Shown: positions 39,700-48,529 of the stretch, one piece after another
Layout: each line of letters starts with the position of its first letter
Numbering within the stretch: the first letter of the stretch is position 1
Origin: Mesorhizobium qingshengii
GTDB taxonomy: Bacteria; Pseudomonadota; Alphaproteobacteria; Rhizobiales; Rhizobiaceae
DNA: 64,000 bases
Direction of reading: 5' to 3'
Assembly: GCF_900103325.1 (NCBI RefSeq)
Contig: NZ_FMXM01000010.1
Span: 124,001-188,000 of the forward strand
Notes under the pieces: model-generated
Databases searched by the model: none
Seen by the model: only the letters and a program-made list of their open reading frames with translations
Told to the model about the DNA's origin: nothing
Made by a program: the position numbers and the translations under genes

Positions 39700-40509
39700 T
39701 CAGGCCTGCAGTGAAGATTCTTCCTCGTTGGTTGCCGACTTGCGGGCGACGATCAGAGTCACGCCCGCGGTCTCTAACATCTTGGCTTCGCGATCTTCGA
39801 TGCCGTCATCGGTGATGACGGTGGCGATGCGCGACAGGCCGCACAGGATCAGGCTGGAGCGTTTGCGGAATTTCGAGGAATCGACCAGCACCACCAGCTC
39901 GTCGGCCTGGTCGATCAGTTTCTGCTCCGCCTGGATCAGCAGCGGGTCGCCTTCCATCAGGCCGAGCGGCCCGAGCCCCTGCGCACCCATGAACATGCGG
40001 CGTGCGTAGAAATTGCGCGTTACGTCGTTGTCGAAGGGCGACAGGATGATGTTCTGCTCGCGGTAGATCGTGCCGCCCGACAGCATCACCGTGTTCTTGG
40101 AATGCTTGAGCAGGTGCTCGGCGATCGGGAACGAATTGGTGAAGATTGGCATGCGGCGGCCGGTCAGGAAATGCACCATCTGGAACGTGGTGGTGCCGCC
40201 ATTGATGATGATCGGCTCGCCGTCCTTGCAAAGCTCCACCGCTTCACGCGCGATTGCCCGCTTCTGCGAAGCATTGATTGTCTCGTTGACGGAAAAGGGC
40301 CGGCCGGCGAGGCCGATGAACTGCGGCGGCGATATTGCTTCGGCGCCACCGCGCACCCGGCGCAGGCGCTTCTGGACGTGGAGAGCCGCGATGTCGCGCC
40401 GGATCGTCGCCTCGGAGGACTCCGTCAGGTCGACCATCTCCTGCACCGTCACCACAGGCTTTTCCTGGACGGCGGACAGAATGATCCTGTGGCGCTCTTT
40501 TTCGTGCAT
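39700..40509 (-). CDS. rhaR: DeoR-type repressor RhaR of rhamnose genes
   Basis: A 269-residue DeoR family regulator. The N-terminal helix-turn-helix reads ILSAVQEKPVVTVQEMVDLT then SSEATIRRDIAALHVQKRLRRVRGGAE. The C-terminal sugar-phosphate sensor domain follows with IINGGTTTFQMVHFL and LVDSSKFRKRSSLILC. In R. leguminosarum RhaR negatively controls both rha transcripts. It leads rhaRSTPQUK and is divergent from rhaDI; inverted-repeat sequences in the spacer are the likely operators. Confidence 0.92.
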   Translation of the reverse strand: MHEKERHRIILSAVQEKPVVTVQEMVDLTESSEATIRRDIAALHVQKRLRRVRGGAEAISPPQFIGLAGRPFSVNETINASQKRAIAREAVELCKDGEPIIINGGTTTFQMVHFLTGRRMPIFTNSFPIAEHLLKHSKNTVMLSGGTIYREQNIILSPFDNDVTRNFYARRMFMGAQGLGPLGLMEGDPLLIQAEQKLIDQADELVVLVDSSKFRKRSSLILCGLSRIATVITDDGIEDREAKMLETAGVTLIVARKSATNEEESSLQA

Positions 40510-40552
40510 GGTTCCTCCCTGCCTGAGTATCTAGGCACCCAAAACGCGCAGT

Positions 40553-40623
40553 GTCAATCATTTCCGATCATATAATTTCATTGTGCAGTGCAATATGATT
40601 GATCTTGATCGTTTGTGATTGAC
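40553..40623. promoter_or_regulatory. Candidate RhaR operators in the rhaR/rhaD spacer
   Basis: The 184-bp spacer is AT-rich here. GTCAATCA (40553-40560) and TGATTGAC (40616-40623) are exact inverted copies; a third related TGATTGATC lies at 40596. Between them ATTG-TGCAGTG-CAAT (40580-40594) is a separate palindrome. The spacing and symmetry suit a repressor that loops or covers both divergent promoters. Confidence 0.65.
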
Positions 40624-40693
40624 AAGCGGCCAGCTTGCGTAGACATTCCCGGCAAAATGGACTGCGGGTTTTTGCGTCCCAGGGAGGATATCT

Positions 40694-42796
40694 ATGCTCG
40701 ACAAGCGCACCGGCGCGCGCCTCGCCAATCTGTGGGACGAGGCCAAGGCTCAGGCGATGAGCGAGCCGGAACGGCTCGTCTACCGCTCGAATGTGCTTGG
40801 GTCCGACAAGCGCGTCACCAATTATGGCGGCGGCAACACGTCCTCGAAGATCTGGCAGAAAGACCCGCTCAGCGGCGAGAACGTCGAAGTGCTTTGGGTC
40901 AAGGGCTCGGGCGGCGACAGCGCCTCGATCAAGCTCGACGGCTTTGCCACGCTCTACATGGACAAATTGCGGGCGCTGAAGGGGCTTTATCGCGGCCTTG
41001 CGCATGAAGACGAGATGGTCGGCTTCCTGCCGCACTGCACCTTCAACCTCAATCCGCGCGCGGCCTCGATCGACACGCCGCTGCATGCCTTCGTGCCGAA
41101 GCCTTTTGTCGACCACATGCATCCCGACGCCATCATCGCCATTGCAGCCGCCAAGGATTCGAAGGCGCTGACCAGGGAGATCTTCGGCGACGCCATTGGC
41201 TGGCTGCCCTGGAAGCGTCCGGGCTTCGAGCTCGGCCTGTGGCTGGAGAAATTCTGTCTCGAACATCCCACCGCGAAGGGTGTCATTCTCGAAAGCCATG
41301 GCCTGTTCACCTGGGGCGATACCCCTCGGGAATGCTACGAGACGACGATCTCGGTGATCAATCAGGCGATCGAATGGTTCGAGCGCCGGTCAGAGGGCCT
41401 CCCCATTTTTGGCGGCGAGGTGGTCAAGTCGCTCGATGTCGCGGCGCGCCGGGCCATCGCTGCCAAGCTGATGCCCAGGATTCGCGGCCTGATCTCGGAG
41501 AAGAGTCACAAGCTCGGTCATTTCGACGACCAGCACGCCGTGCTCGAATTCGTCAACTCCAGGGATTTGCGCCCGCTGGCCGCACTCGGCACGTCGTGCC
41601 CGGACCATTTCCTGCGTACCAAGATCCGGCCGCTGGTCATCGAATTCGATCCGGCAAAGCCCGACGTCGATGCGGTCATTGCCCGCCTCGCCGACGATAT
41701 TGCCGCCTATCGTGTTGGCTACCAGGCCTATTACGACAGCTGCAAGCATGCCGACTCGCCGGCCATCCGCGATCCCAATGCCGTGGTCTATCTGATGCCC
41801 GGCGTTGGCATGTTCACCTTCGCCGGCGACAAGGCGACGGCGCGCATTTCGGGTGAGTTCTACGTCAACGCTATCAACGTCATGCGCGGCGCCTCGACCG
41901 TTTCGTCTTATGTCGGCCTGCCCGCGCAGGAAGCTTTCGACATCGAATACTGGCAGCTCGAGGATTTGAAGCTGCAGCGCATGCCGAAGCCGAAGGCGCT
42001 CGCCGGCCAGATCGCGCTGGTCACCGGTGGCGCCGGCGGCATCGGCCGCGCGACCGCCAACCGGCTGCTGCGCGAGGGCGCCTGCGTCGTGCTGGCCGAT
42101 ATCGACGAGGCCGCGCTCGCCAGCGCCAATGACGAACTGGCCAAGACCTACGGCAAGGATTTCGTCCGGCCGGTGGTGATCAACGTCACATCGGAGGACC
42201 AGGTCATCTCCGGCTTCGCCGAGATGGCGGTCGAGTTCGGCGGCATCGACATTCTGGTGTCGAATGCAGGTCTCGCCTCCTCGGCGCCGATCGAGGAGAC
42301 GACGCTGGCGCTGTGGAACAAGAACATGGACATCCTGTCGACCGGCTATTTCCTGGTCTCCAGGGAGGCGTTCAGGCTGTTCCGGGTGCAGAAGATCGGC
42401 GGCAACGTCGTCTTCGTCGCCTCCAAGAACGGCCTCGCCGCATCGCCCAACGCCGCCGCCTATTGCACGGCCAAGGCCGCCGAGATCCATCTGGCGCGCT
42501 GCCTGGCGCTGGAGGGTGCTGAGGCACAGATCAGGGTCAATGTCGTCAATCCGGACGCCGTCCTGCGCGGCTCGAAGATCTGGACCGGCGAATGGAAGGA
42601 ACAGCGCGCCGCTGCCTACAAGATGTCGACCGACGATCTGGAGGAGCATTACCGCTCACGCTCGATGCTGAAGCGTTCGGTGTTTCCCGAAGACATCGCC
42701 GAAGCGATCTATTTCTTCGCCTCGGACATGTCGGCCAAGTCCACCGGCAACATCATCAATGTCGACGCGGGCAACGCGCAGAGCTTTACGCGATAA
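40694..42796 (+). CDS. rhaD: Bifunctional rhamnulose-1-phosphate aldolase/short-chain dehydrogenase
   Basis: A 700-residue fusion. The N-terminal class II aldolase domain (about 1-420) has TNYGGGNTSSKIW, the zinc-site HMHPDAI and ILESHGLFTWG, and cleaves rhamnulose-1-phosphate to dihydroxyacetone phosphate and L-lactaldehyde. The C-terminal SDR domain (about 430-700) has LVTGGAGGIGRATANRL, LVSNAGLASS, a Ser in VFVASKNG and the YxxxK in AAYCTAKAAEI, and would oxidise lactaldehyde. GGGAGGA precedes the ATG. First gene of rhaDI; the fused form is the known rhizobial arrangement. Confidence 0.93.
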   Translation: MLDKRTGARLANLWDEAKAQAMSEPERLVYRSNVLGSDKRVTNYGGGNTSSKIWQKDPLSGENVEVLWVKGSGGDSASIKLDGFATLYMDKLRALKGLYRGLAHEDEMVGFLPHCTFNLNPRAASIDTPLHAFVPKPFVDHMHPDAIIAIAAAKDSKALTREIFGDAIGWLPWKRPGFELGLWLEKFCLEHPTAKGVILESHGLFTWGDTPRECYETTISVINQAIEWFERRSEGLPIFGGEVVKSLDVAARRAIAAKLMPRIRGLISEKSHKLGHFDDQHAVLEFVNSRDLRPLAALGTSCPDHFLRTKIRPLVIEFDPAKPDVDAVIARLADDIAAYRVGYQAYYDSCKHADSPAIRDPNAVVYLMPGVGMFTFAGDKATARISGEFYVNAINVMRGASTVSSYVGLPAQEAFDIEYWQLEDLKLQRMPKPKALAGQIALVTGGAGGIGRATANRLLREGACVVLADIDEAALASANDELAKTYGKDFVRPVVINVTSEDQVISGFAEMAVEFGGIDILVSNAGLASSAPIEETTLALWNKNMDILSTGYFLVSREAFRLFRVQKIGGNVVFVASKNGLAASPNAAAYCTAKAAEIHLARCLALEGAEAQIRVNVVNPDAVLRGSKIWTGEWKEQRAAAYKMSTDDLEEHYRSRSMLKRSVFPEDIAEAIYFFASDMSAKSTGNIINVDAGNAQSFTR

Positions 42797-42808
42797 TCAT
42801 TTGAAGGC

Positions 42809-42937
42809 GGCGCTGCCCCTCACCCTTACCCTCTCCCCGTAAGGACGGGGAGAGGGGGACGCCCACACCGGAGCGCTTCCCTTCTCCCCGTCCCAATACG
42901 GGGAGAAGGTGCCGGCAGGCGGATGAGGGGCAGCGCC
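42809..42937. repeat. Palindromic repeat pair between rhaD and rhaI
   Basis: GGCGCTGCCCCTCA (42809-42822) and TGAGGGGCAGCGCC (42924-42937) are exact 14-bp inverted arms. Between them lie two smaller hairpins with CTCCCCGT/ACGGGGAG arms. This is a REP-like pair of the kind common in Rhizobiales, located inside the rhaDI operon where it may stabilise the upstream message. Confidence 0.85.
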
Positions 42938-42965
42938 GGCCGAACGCATTTGGGAGGAAATCGCC

Positions 42966-44258
42966 GTGTCCGAAACCATCATTTCCGCCGACCTCGTCGA
43001 CAAGGACAATGCCGCGCGCAAGGCTGACCTCGAGCGCGATTACGCCTCGCTCGGCGAACGGCTCGACCGTCGCGGCATCACCATCGATGCCATCCGCGAC
43101 AAGGTCGAAAAATTCGCGGTGGCTATTCCCTCCTGGGGCGTCGGCACCGGCGGCACCCGCTTTGCCCGCTTTCCCGGCGCCGGCGAGCCGCGCGACATCT
43201 TCGACAAGATCGAGGACTGTGCCGTCATCCAGCAACTGACGCAGGCGACGCCGACCGTCTCGTTGCACATTCCGTGGGACAAGGCCGATCCGAACCGGCT
43301 GAAGCAGGCGGCCTCGCGCTTCGGTCTCGGCTTCGACGCCATGAACTCCAACACCTTCTCGGACGCCAGGGACCAGAAGCTCTCCTACAAATTCGGCTCG
43401 CTGTCGCATGCCGACGCTGGCACGCGCAGGCAAGCGGTCGAGCACAATCTCGAATGCATCGAGATCGGCAGGACGCTGGGCTCCAAGGCGCTGACGGTGT
43501 GGATCGGCGACGGCTCGAACTTCCCCGGCCAGGTCAATTTCGCCAAGGCGTTCGAGCGCTATCTCGACGCCATGAAGGAGATCTACGCCGGACTGCCCGC
43601 GGACTGGAAGCTGTTCACCGAGCACAAGATGTACGAGCCGGCCTTCTATTCCACTGTCGTGCAGGACTGGGGCACCAATTACCTGATTGCGAAGGAGCTG
43701 GGCGACAAGGCGTTCTGCCTGGTCGACCTTGGCCACCATGCCCCCAACGTCAACATCGAGATGATCGTGTCGCGGCTGATCCAGTTCAAGAAACTCGGCG
43801 GCTTCCATTTCAACGATTCGAAATATGGCGACGACGATCTCGATGCCGGTTCGATCGATCCTTACCGGCTGTTCCTCGTTTTCAACGAACTGGTCGATGC
43901 CGAACTGTCAGGCGCCGAGGGCTTTGATCCGGCACACATGCTCGACCAGAGCCACAACGTCACCGATCCGATCGAAAGCTTGATGCTGTCGGCGGTCGAG
44001 GTGCAGCGCGCCTATGCACAGGCACTGCTGGTCGACCGCAAGGCGCTGGAAGGCTTCCAGGACGGCAATGACGCGCTGATGGCGACGCAGACGCTGAAAG
44101 CCGCCTACCGCACCGATGTCGAGCCGATCCTTGCCATGGCGCGGCTGAAAACCGGCGGCGCCATCGATCCCGTCTCAGCTTACCGGGCGGCGGGCTACCG
44201 CGCCAAGGTCGCGGGCGAACGCCCAGCGGTCGCCGGCGGCTCCGGTGGCATTGTGTAG
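42966..44258 (+). CDS. rhaI: L-rhamnose isomerase RhaI
   Basis: A 430-residue isomerase of the Pseudomonas stutzeri/rhizobial RhaI type, TIM barrel with two metal ions, converting L-rhamnose to rhamnulose. Metal and substrate residues fall in VSLHIPWDKADP, WIGDGSNFPGQ, FTEHKMYEPAFYST, VDLGHHAPNVNIEM and GGFHFNDSKYGDDDLD. The start is GTG 42966, with GGGAGGA upstream. Separated from rhaD by the palindromic pair but otherwise the same transcription unit. Confidence 0.94.
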   Translation: MSETIISADLVDKDNAARKADLERDYASLGERLDRRGITIDAIRDKVEKFAVAIPSWGVGTGGTRFARFPGAGEPRDIFDKIEDCAVIQQLTQATPTVSLHIPWDKADPNRLKQAASRFGLGFDAMNSNTFSDARDQKLSYKFGSLSHADAGTRRQAVEHNLECIEIGRTLGSKALTVWIGDGSNFPGQVNFAKAFERYLDAMKEIYAGLPADWKLFTEHKMYEPAFYSTVVQDWGTNYLIAKELGDKAFCLVDLGHHAPNVNIEMIVSRLIQFKKLGGFHFNDSKYGDDDLDAGSIDPYRLFLVFNELVDAELSGAEGFDPAHMLDQSHNVTDPIESLMLSAVEVQRAYAQALLVDRKALEGFQDGNDALMATQTLKAAYRTDVEPILAMARLKTGGAIDPVSAYRAAGYRAKVAGERPAVAGGSGGIV

Positions 44259-44373
44259 GCGAACTCTGAGCCGATATTGCCTCACCGGTTTGCTTCTTGG
44301 GGTGGCCATTTTGTGAATGGACTCGATTGGTCCGAGAGGGTCTTCTAGGCGTCCCCCGCCCGGAGAACCCGCC

Positions 44374-46113
44374 ATGTATCTCACCCGCCGAACATTGATC
44401 GCCGCCAGTCTTTCCATCACCTTTGCCTTCGCGCCATTAACGAGCGTCTTCGCCGCATCACCCGCGCCGGCCAAGGGCGAGCACGGAATGGTGGTGACGG
44501 CCCAGCATCTGGCGTCGGAAGTGGGCGTCGAGGTCCTGAAGAAGGGCGGCAATGCCGTCGATGCGGCGGTCGCCGTCGGCTATGCGCTCGCCGTCGTCTA
44601 CCCCAATGCCGGCAATATCGGCGGCGGCGGCTTCATGACCATCCGCTTCAAGGACGGCAAATCGACCTTCCTCGATTTCCGCGAGCGCGCGCCACTGGCG
44701 GCGACCAAAACCATGTATCTCGACAAGGACGGCAACCCGGTGAAGGGCGCGAGCCTGGACGGCTATCTCGCCGTTGGCGTGCCTGGTTCGGTGGCTGGTT
44801 TCGAGATGGCGCGCGAAAAATACGGCACCTTGTCCAGACAAGACCTGATGGCGCCGGCAATCAGCTATGCCAAGGACGGGTTCATCCTCAATCAGGGTGA
44901 CGCAGCCTCCTTTGCTAGCAGCGCCGCTCGGCTGGCTAAGGATCCCGCCGCTGCCGCCATTTTCCTGAAGCCTGACGGGAAAACCTACGCCACTGGCGAT
45001 CGGCTCATCCAGCCCGACCTCGCCGCCTCGCTCGCCGCCATTTCCGAAGAAGGCCCTGATGCGTTCTACAAGGGCGCCATTGCCGATGCCATCGTCAAGG
45101 CGAGCGGCGCCAAGGGCGGTATCCTGGCCAGGCAGGATTTCGAGCAATACGCGGTGCGCGAACTGAAACCCGTGACCTGCTTCTATCGCGGCTACGAGAT
45201 CACATCCTCGCCGCCGCCGAGCTCCGGCGGCGTCATCATCTGCGAAATCCTCAACGTGCTGGAGGGCTATCCGTTGTCTTATCTCGGCGCCGGTTCGGCC
45301 GAGACCGTCCATGTCATGGTCGAGGCGATGCGTCATGCCTATGTCGACCGCAATTCGGCGCTCGGCGATCCCGATTTCGTCGACAATCCGCTCTCGAAAC
45401 TCCTGGACAAGACCTATGCCAAGGACATCCGGGAAAAGATCGACCCTTTCCGGGCTGGCGTCTCGCAGGATCTGATGCCGAAGGGCTTTGGCGAGAGCAA
45501 GGAGACTACGCATTATTCGATCATCGACAATGACGGCAACGCGGTCGCCGTCACCTATACGCTGAACGGTTCCTTCGGCGCCGGCGTCGTCGCCGATGGC
45601 ACCGGCATCCTGCTCAACAACGAGATGGACGATTTCACCCAGAAGCCCGGCGTGCCCAATCTCTACGGTCTGGTCCAGGGCGAGGCCAACGCCATCCAGC
45701 CGAAAAAGACGCCCCTGTCATCGATGAGCCCGACAGTCGTGGCCAAGGATGGCAAGCCGTTCATGGTCATCGGCAGCCCGGGTGGCTCGCGCATCATCAC
45801 CATCACGCTGGAAGCCATCGTCAACGTCATCGACCACGGCATGAACATCCAGGAGGCGATCGACGCGCCGCGCATCCACCACCAGTGGCTGCCCGACACG
45901 GTTTACATCGAGCCGTTTGGACTCTCGCCGGACACCGAAAAGCTGCTCGCCGGCATGGGCTACCACCTCGATCTAAGCGACGCGACCTGGGGCCAGGCCG
46001 CCGGCATACTGGTCGGCGGCAAGAGTCTGGCGGAAATCGAGAAGGGTGGCGGCGCCCGCTACAACGGCGCCATCGACAGCCGCGCCGCCTCCGGCGAGGC
46101 GCTGGGATACTAG
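44374..46113 (+). CDS. ggt: Gamma-glutamyltranspeptidase
   Basis: A 579-residue exported Ntn-hydrolase precursor. The signal peptide MYLTRRTLIAASLSITFAFA (Arg pair, possible Tat) ends near SVFA. The large-subunit motif is NIGGGGFMTIRF, and the nucleophile threonine that also marks self-cleavage is in GESKETTHYSIIDN. The small subunit has LNNEMDDF, the SSMSPT loop and GSPGGSRIITI. It hydrolyses or transfers the gamma-glutamyl group of glutathione in the periplasm. CGGAGAA precedes the ATG. No operon partner. Confidence 0.94.
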   Translation: MYLTRRTLIAASLSITFAFAPLTSVFAASPAPAKGEHGMVVTAQHLASEVGVEVLKKGGNAVDAAVAVGYALAVVYPNAGNIGGGGFMTIRFKDGKSTFLDFRERAPLAATKTMYLDKDGNPVKGASLDGYLAVGVPGSVAGFEMAREKYGTLSRQDLMAPAISYAKDGFILNQGDAASFASSAARLAKDPAAAAIFLKPDGKTYATGDRLIQPDLAASLAAISEEGPDAFYKGAIADAIVKASGAKGGILARQDFEQYAVRELKPVTCFYRGYEITSSPPPSSGGVIICEILNVLEGYPLSYLGAGSAETVHVMVEAMRHAYVDRNSALGDPDFVDNPLSKLLDKTYAKDIREKIDPFRAGVSQDLMPKGFGESKETTHYSIIDNDGNAVAVTYTLNGSFGAGVVADGTGILLNNEMDDFTQKPGVPNLYGLVQGEANAIQPKKTPLSSMSPTVVAKDGKPFMVIGSPGGSRIITITLEAIVNVIDHGMNIQEAIDAPRIHHQWLPDTVYIEPFGLSPDTEKLLAGMGYHLDLSDATWGQAAGILVGGKSLAEIEKGGGARYNGAIDSRAASGEALGY

Positions 46114-46171
46114 GATCGGAAAAGCTGGAGCGCGGCGATTCGGGCTGCTCGCCTGCTGCTCCCGTGGATCG

Positions 46172-46519
46172 TCACAAGACCAGCGTGATGGTCGACGCAA
46201 TCAGCATCAGGGCCGCGATGCCGACGAACAGCGCATAGATGCGCGGCCGGTCGAGCAGCAGCGCGTTTCCGGATATCCAGGCTGATGTGGCGCCGCCAAG
46301 CGCGTAGAGGAAGCCGTTGCGGTGCCCGAAGGTCATCGACGCCGCCATCAGCCCGCCGATGATCAGCGCGCCGAACACGATGATCACCGCGACCGCGTAC
46401 TTCTCGAAATCGTTGCCGCTTCCCATGCTTGGACCGATCGCGTTCAACGTCGAAAGGTCGTCCGGGTCGAAGGGGCTGGTCGACCCATATTCGTCTTGAC
46501 CGACAGGCTCTCGCATCAT
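46172..46519 (-). CDS. Small membrane protein of unknown function
   Basis: A 115-residue protein: an acidic 40-residue N-terminus (PFDPDDLSTLNAIG), then three hydrophobic segments, YAVAVIIVFGALIIGGLMAA, FLYALGGATSAWISGNALL and YALFVGIAALMLIASTITLV. The ATG at 46519 has GGAGAA upstream. No family recognised. It converges with ggt across 58 bp. Confidence 0.65.
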   Translation of the reverse strand: MMREPVGQDEYGSTSPFDPDDLSTLNAIGPSMGSGNDFEKYAVAVIIVFGALIIGGLMAASMTFGHRNGFLYALGGATSAWISGNALLLDRPRIYALFVGIAALMLIASTITLVL

Positions 46520-47128
46520 TCGTTCTCCGTATAGCGGCAACAAATCATCAAGCCTTGCCGAGCGCAACCCGATCGCACTGCGCTTGATGCGTTCGGCACG
46601 GTCTTCAACATGTTCCGACGGCGGCTTGCCGCCTGCTTTTGATTTGCCCCGGTCGTCTCGCAGCCCCAGGCAATCCAGGGCTGATCTGCCCGAAGGCGGC
46701 CATGGACCATCCAATCATGGGATGCGTTCGTGGAGGAAAGATGATGTCGGACATGGATTCCGCCGCGCGGAGGATGATTCTCGATGGGGCGTGACGCCGC
46801 ACTGGGCTGTCGTGACGGGCCGAATCGCCTTGCCGCCAGCGTCAACGAGTTGCGCGGTCGCGATCTTTCCGCGCCAGATTCCGGCCGGTCTCGTCGCCAC
46901 GCTCCACGGCCATTGCTCTGACACGCACTGACGAATCAGCGCGGGCAATGGCGGAGCGCCTTGGAACCTTCCCTGGCGTGCAGGCCAGAGCTGCATGCCG
47001 GCGAGACCGCATGTCTATGCTGCCGGTGACGGTCAACTGTGCGGTGCAGGCAGCGTTTGCGGCGAGGGAAAAGGATACCGCTCTTTGCTGAAAGCCTGAC
47101 TCAGTAAGATGGTCGGCGCCTCGCGCCA
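46520..47128. other. 609-bp spacer without a supportable gene
   Basis: Open frames here are short, lack ribosome sites and read like non-coding translation. A motif at 47040-47078 (GGTGCAGGCAGCGTTTGCGG core) recurs with few changes at 47789-47826, the only repeat noticed. The stretch begins the gene-poor zone that runs to the tRNA-Phe. Confidence 0.5.
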
Positions 47129-47617
47129 TCATTCCTGTGAAGGGGAGGCGCTCAATCGACGGTAAGAGACGCCGCCGAAGCTTGCCGTCACAAAATCCGT
47201 GACGGACATCTTGCGCTTGCTTCCGTCGCTGCAGGCGTAAACCGGCCAACCGGCATCGCTGCATTCGCTGGCAGCACAGATGCGCGCCAGGCAGTTCCCG
47301 ATAGTCAGCCGGAAGCCGCCCTTGCCGGCGAAGCCTTGCAATAGGCTGCCGTCCGCCGAGCGCCATGTCCGCGCACGGAATTCCGCCCGCAAAAGCAGTG
47401 GTTCGAGAGGGACCGCAAGGTTGGTTTCGCCAGTACGCCCTGCGAGCTGCAGACGGAAGCGCGCCATTGCGGTCGTGTATGCGGTCACGAGATCCGCTTG
47501 GAGAAAATAGGCGGTCGTCAGGCTGGAGCGGTCAAGCAGATGAGACATCCGCTCGCCTGCCTCTACCGGCTTCACCAAGGTAACAAAGGCAATAAAGGCG
47601 AAGCAAGCTCGCGACAT
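47129..47617 (-). CDS. Predicted secreted protein of unknown function
   Basis: A 162-residue frame starting MSRACFAFIAFVTLVKPVEA, a plausible signal peptide cut after VEA. The mature part includes LDRSSLTTAYFLQADLVTAYTT and a four-cysteine region (CLARICAASEC then YACSDG) suggesting disulfides. Codon choice is consistent with coding DNA. No family recognised, and its ribosome site is weak, so it may be a decaying gene in this scarred zone. Confidence 0.5.
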   Translation of the reverse strand: MSRACFAFIAFVTLVKPVEAGERMSHLLDRSSLTTAYFLQADLVTAYTTAMARFRLQLAGRTGETNLAVPLEPLLLRAEFRARTWRSADGSLLQGFAGKGGFRLTIGNCLARICAASECSDAGWPVYACSDGSKRKMSVTDFVTASFGGVSYRRLSASPSQE

Positions 47618-47840
47618 TTTCCAGCAGCCATATCGATCTCGGCGTGCCGGTTTGCCCCCGGTTGCCCTCCTATAACATCCCGCCAATCGACGCTTGGCGC
47701 AAGCAGCTTGCTGAGCAGTCCATAAGGCCGCCTAGCCTGGAGCCGAAGACGGTGACCCGTATCGATGAATTTGCGCGGGCGATGGCGAGGTGCAGGCCGC
47801 GTTTGCGGCAAGGAGGAAGACCTCTACCAGCCGGGGTTCC

Positions 47841-48281
47841 TTAGCTGGGGCGAGCCGGCGGCAGTTCGAAGAGAGTGGCTCCATTCTCCCGACCCTGCTC
47901 GATGTAACCGATCACGCGGAACCATCTGGCGACGTCAGGTCCCTGCAGCCAACTGCGCGAGTGAATGGGGAGGTTGCCGGCGAGCGCCTGGATGTGGCGG
48001 ATGTGCCGCTTGCAGAAGCGGACGGTCGAGGCCCGGAAGAAATCCTCCTGCGCGGCGAACAACGTATCGGCGGCGTCGCCGTTCTCGTGCCAGGCGATGA
48101 TCGCCACGGCTTTCTCGCCCTCGACAAGCGCGTGAGCGCGGCCTTCCTTCAAGTTCATCATCAGATTGTCGTAAGCGATCTTGCTGTCCTTGCCGGCCGC
48201 CGCGTACTCGTCCGACATCCGCTTGGACAGATCACGAAAGACATCCTCCAGATCCCCAAGCGTTGCTGCGCGTGCTCTCAT
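47841..48281 (-). CDS. Phage-type acetyltransferase-fold protein
   Basis: A 146-residue protein with the layout of the GNAT-like proteins of podophages (T7 gp13-like, DUF2833-like): MRARAATLGDLEDVFRDLS, a central VAIIAWHENGD strand pair, FFRASTVRFCKRHIRHIQAL, and RWFRVIGYIEQG near the end. GGAGGAG sits directly before the ATG. In phages the relative is an internal virion or morphogenesis protein. No other virion gene is in view, so it is probably a relic. Assignment rests on pattern only. Confidence 0.6.
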   Translation of the reverse strand: MRARAATLGDLEDVFRDLSKRMSDEYAAAGKDSKIAYDNLMMNLKEGRAHALVEGEKAVAIIAWHENGDAADTLFAAQEDFFRASTVRFCKRHIRHIQALAGNLPIHSRSWLQGPDVARWFRVIGYIEQGRENGATLFELPPARPS

Positions 48282-48430
48282 TTCTCCTCCTGCAGCCCCG
48301 GCAGGCAGTTTGCCCTAAGGTTGGGGGATCACCAAGCAAATCAAATCCGCTGGCGACCCGATGCGAGCAAAGTCGTTTCGCTCGGCGATCTGTGAGGTGT
48401 CGGGAGCGATCGCCATCATCTCGATGGGGA

Positions 48431-48504
48431 TGGGATAAGAGGCGATTCGAACCACCGCCATGCGGATTTTCAAGCCGCTGTCTTGCAGGCTGAGCTCTCT
48501 GGGC
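48431..48504 (-). pseudogene. Decayed full-length copy of tRNA-Phe(GAA)
   Basis: Aligns end to end with the intact tRNA-Phe at 50700-50775. GATTCGAACCACCG, TGCGGATTTTCAA and CTGAGCT...CTGGGC are kept, including the GAA anticodon. The acceptor 3' strand has become TCTTATCC, which no longer pairs with GCCCAGA, and the D arm has changed. The flank after it (GTTCCGGCA) also matches that of the intact gene. Not expected to fold into a working tRNA. Confidence 0.85.
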
Positions 48505-48529
48505 CCGTTCCGGCACCGGCCAGGTGCCT

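Noticed and set aside
46520..47128. Several 65-180 codon frames as genes
   Set aside because: No ribosome sites, no protein-like hydrophobic or motif pattern, and mutual overlap on both strands.
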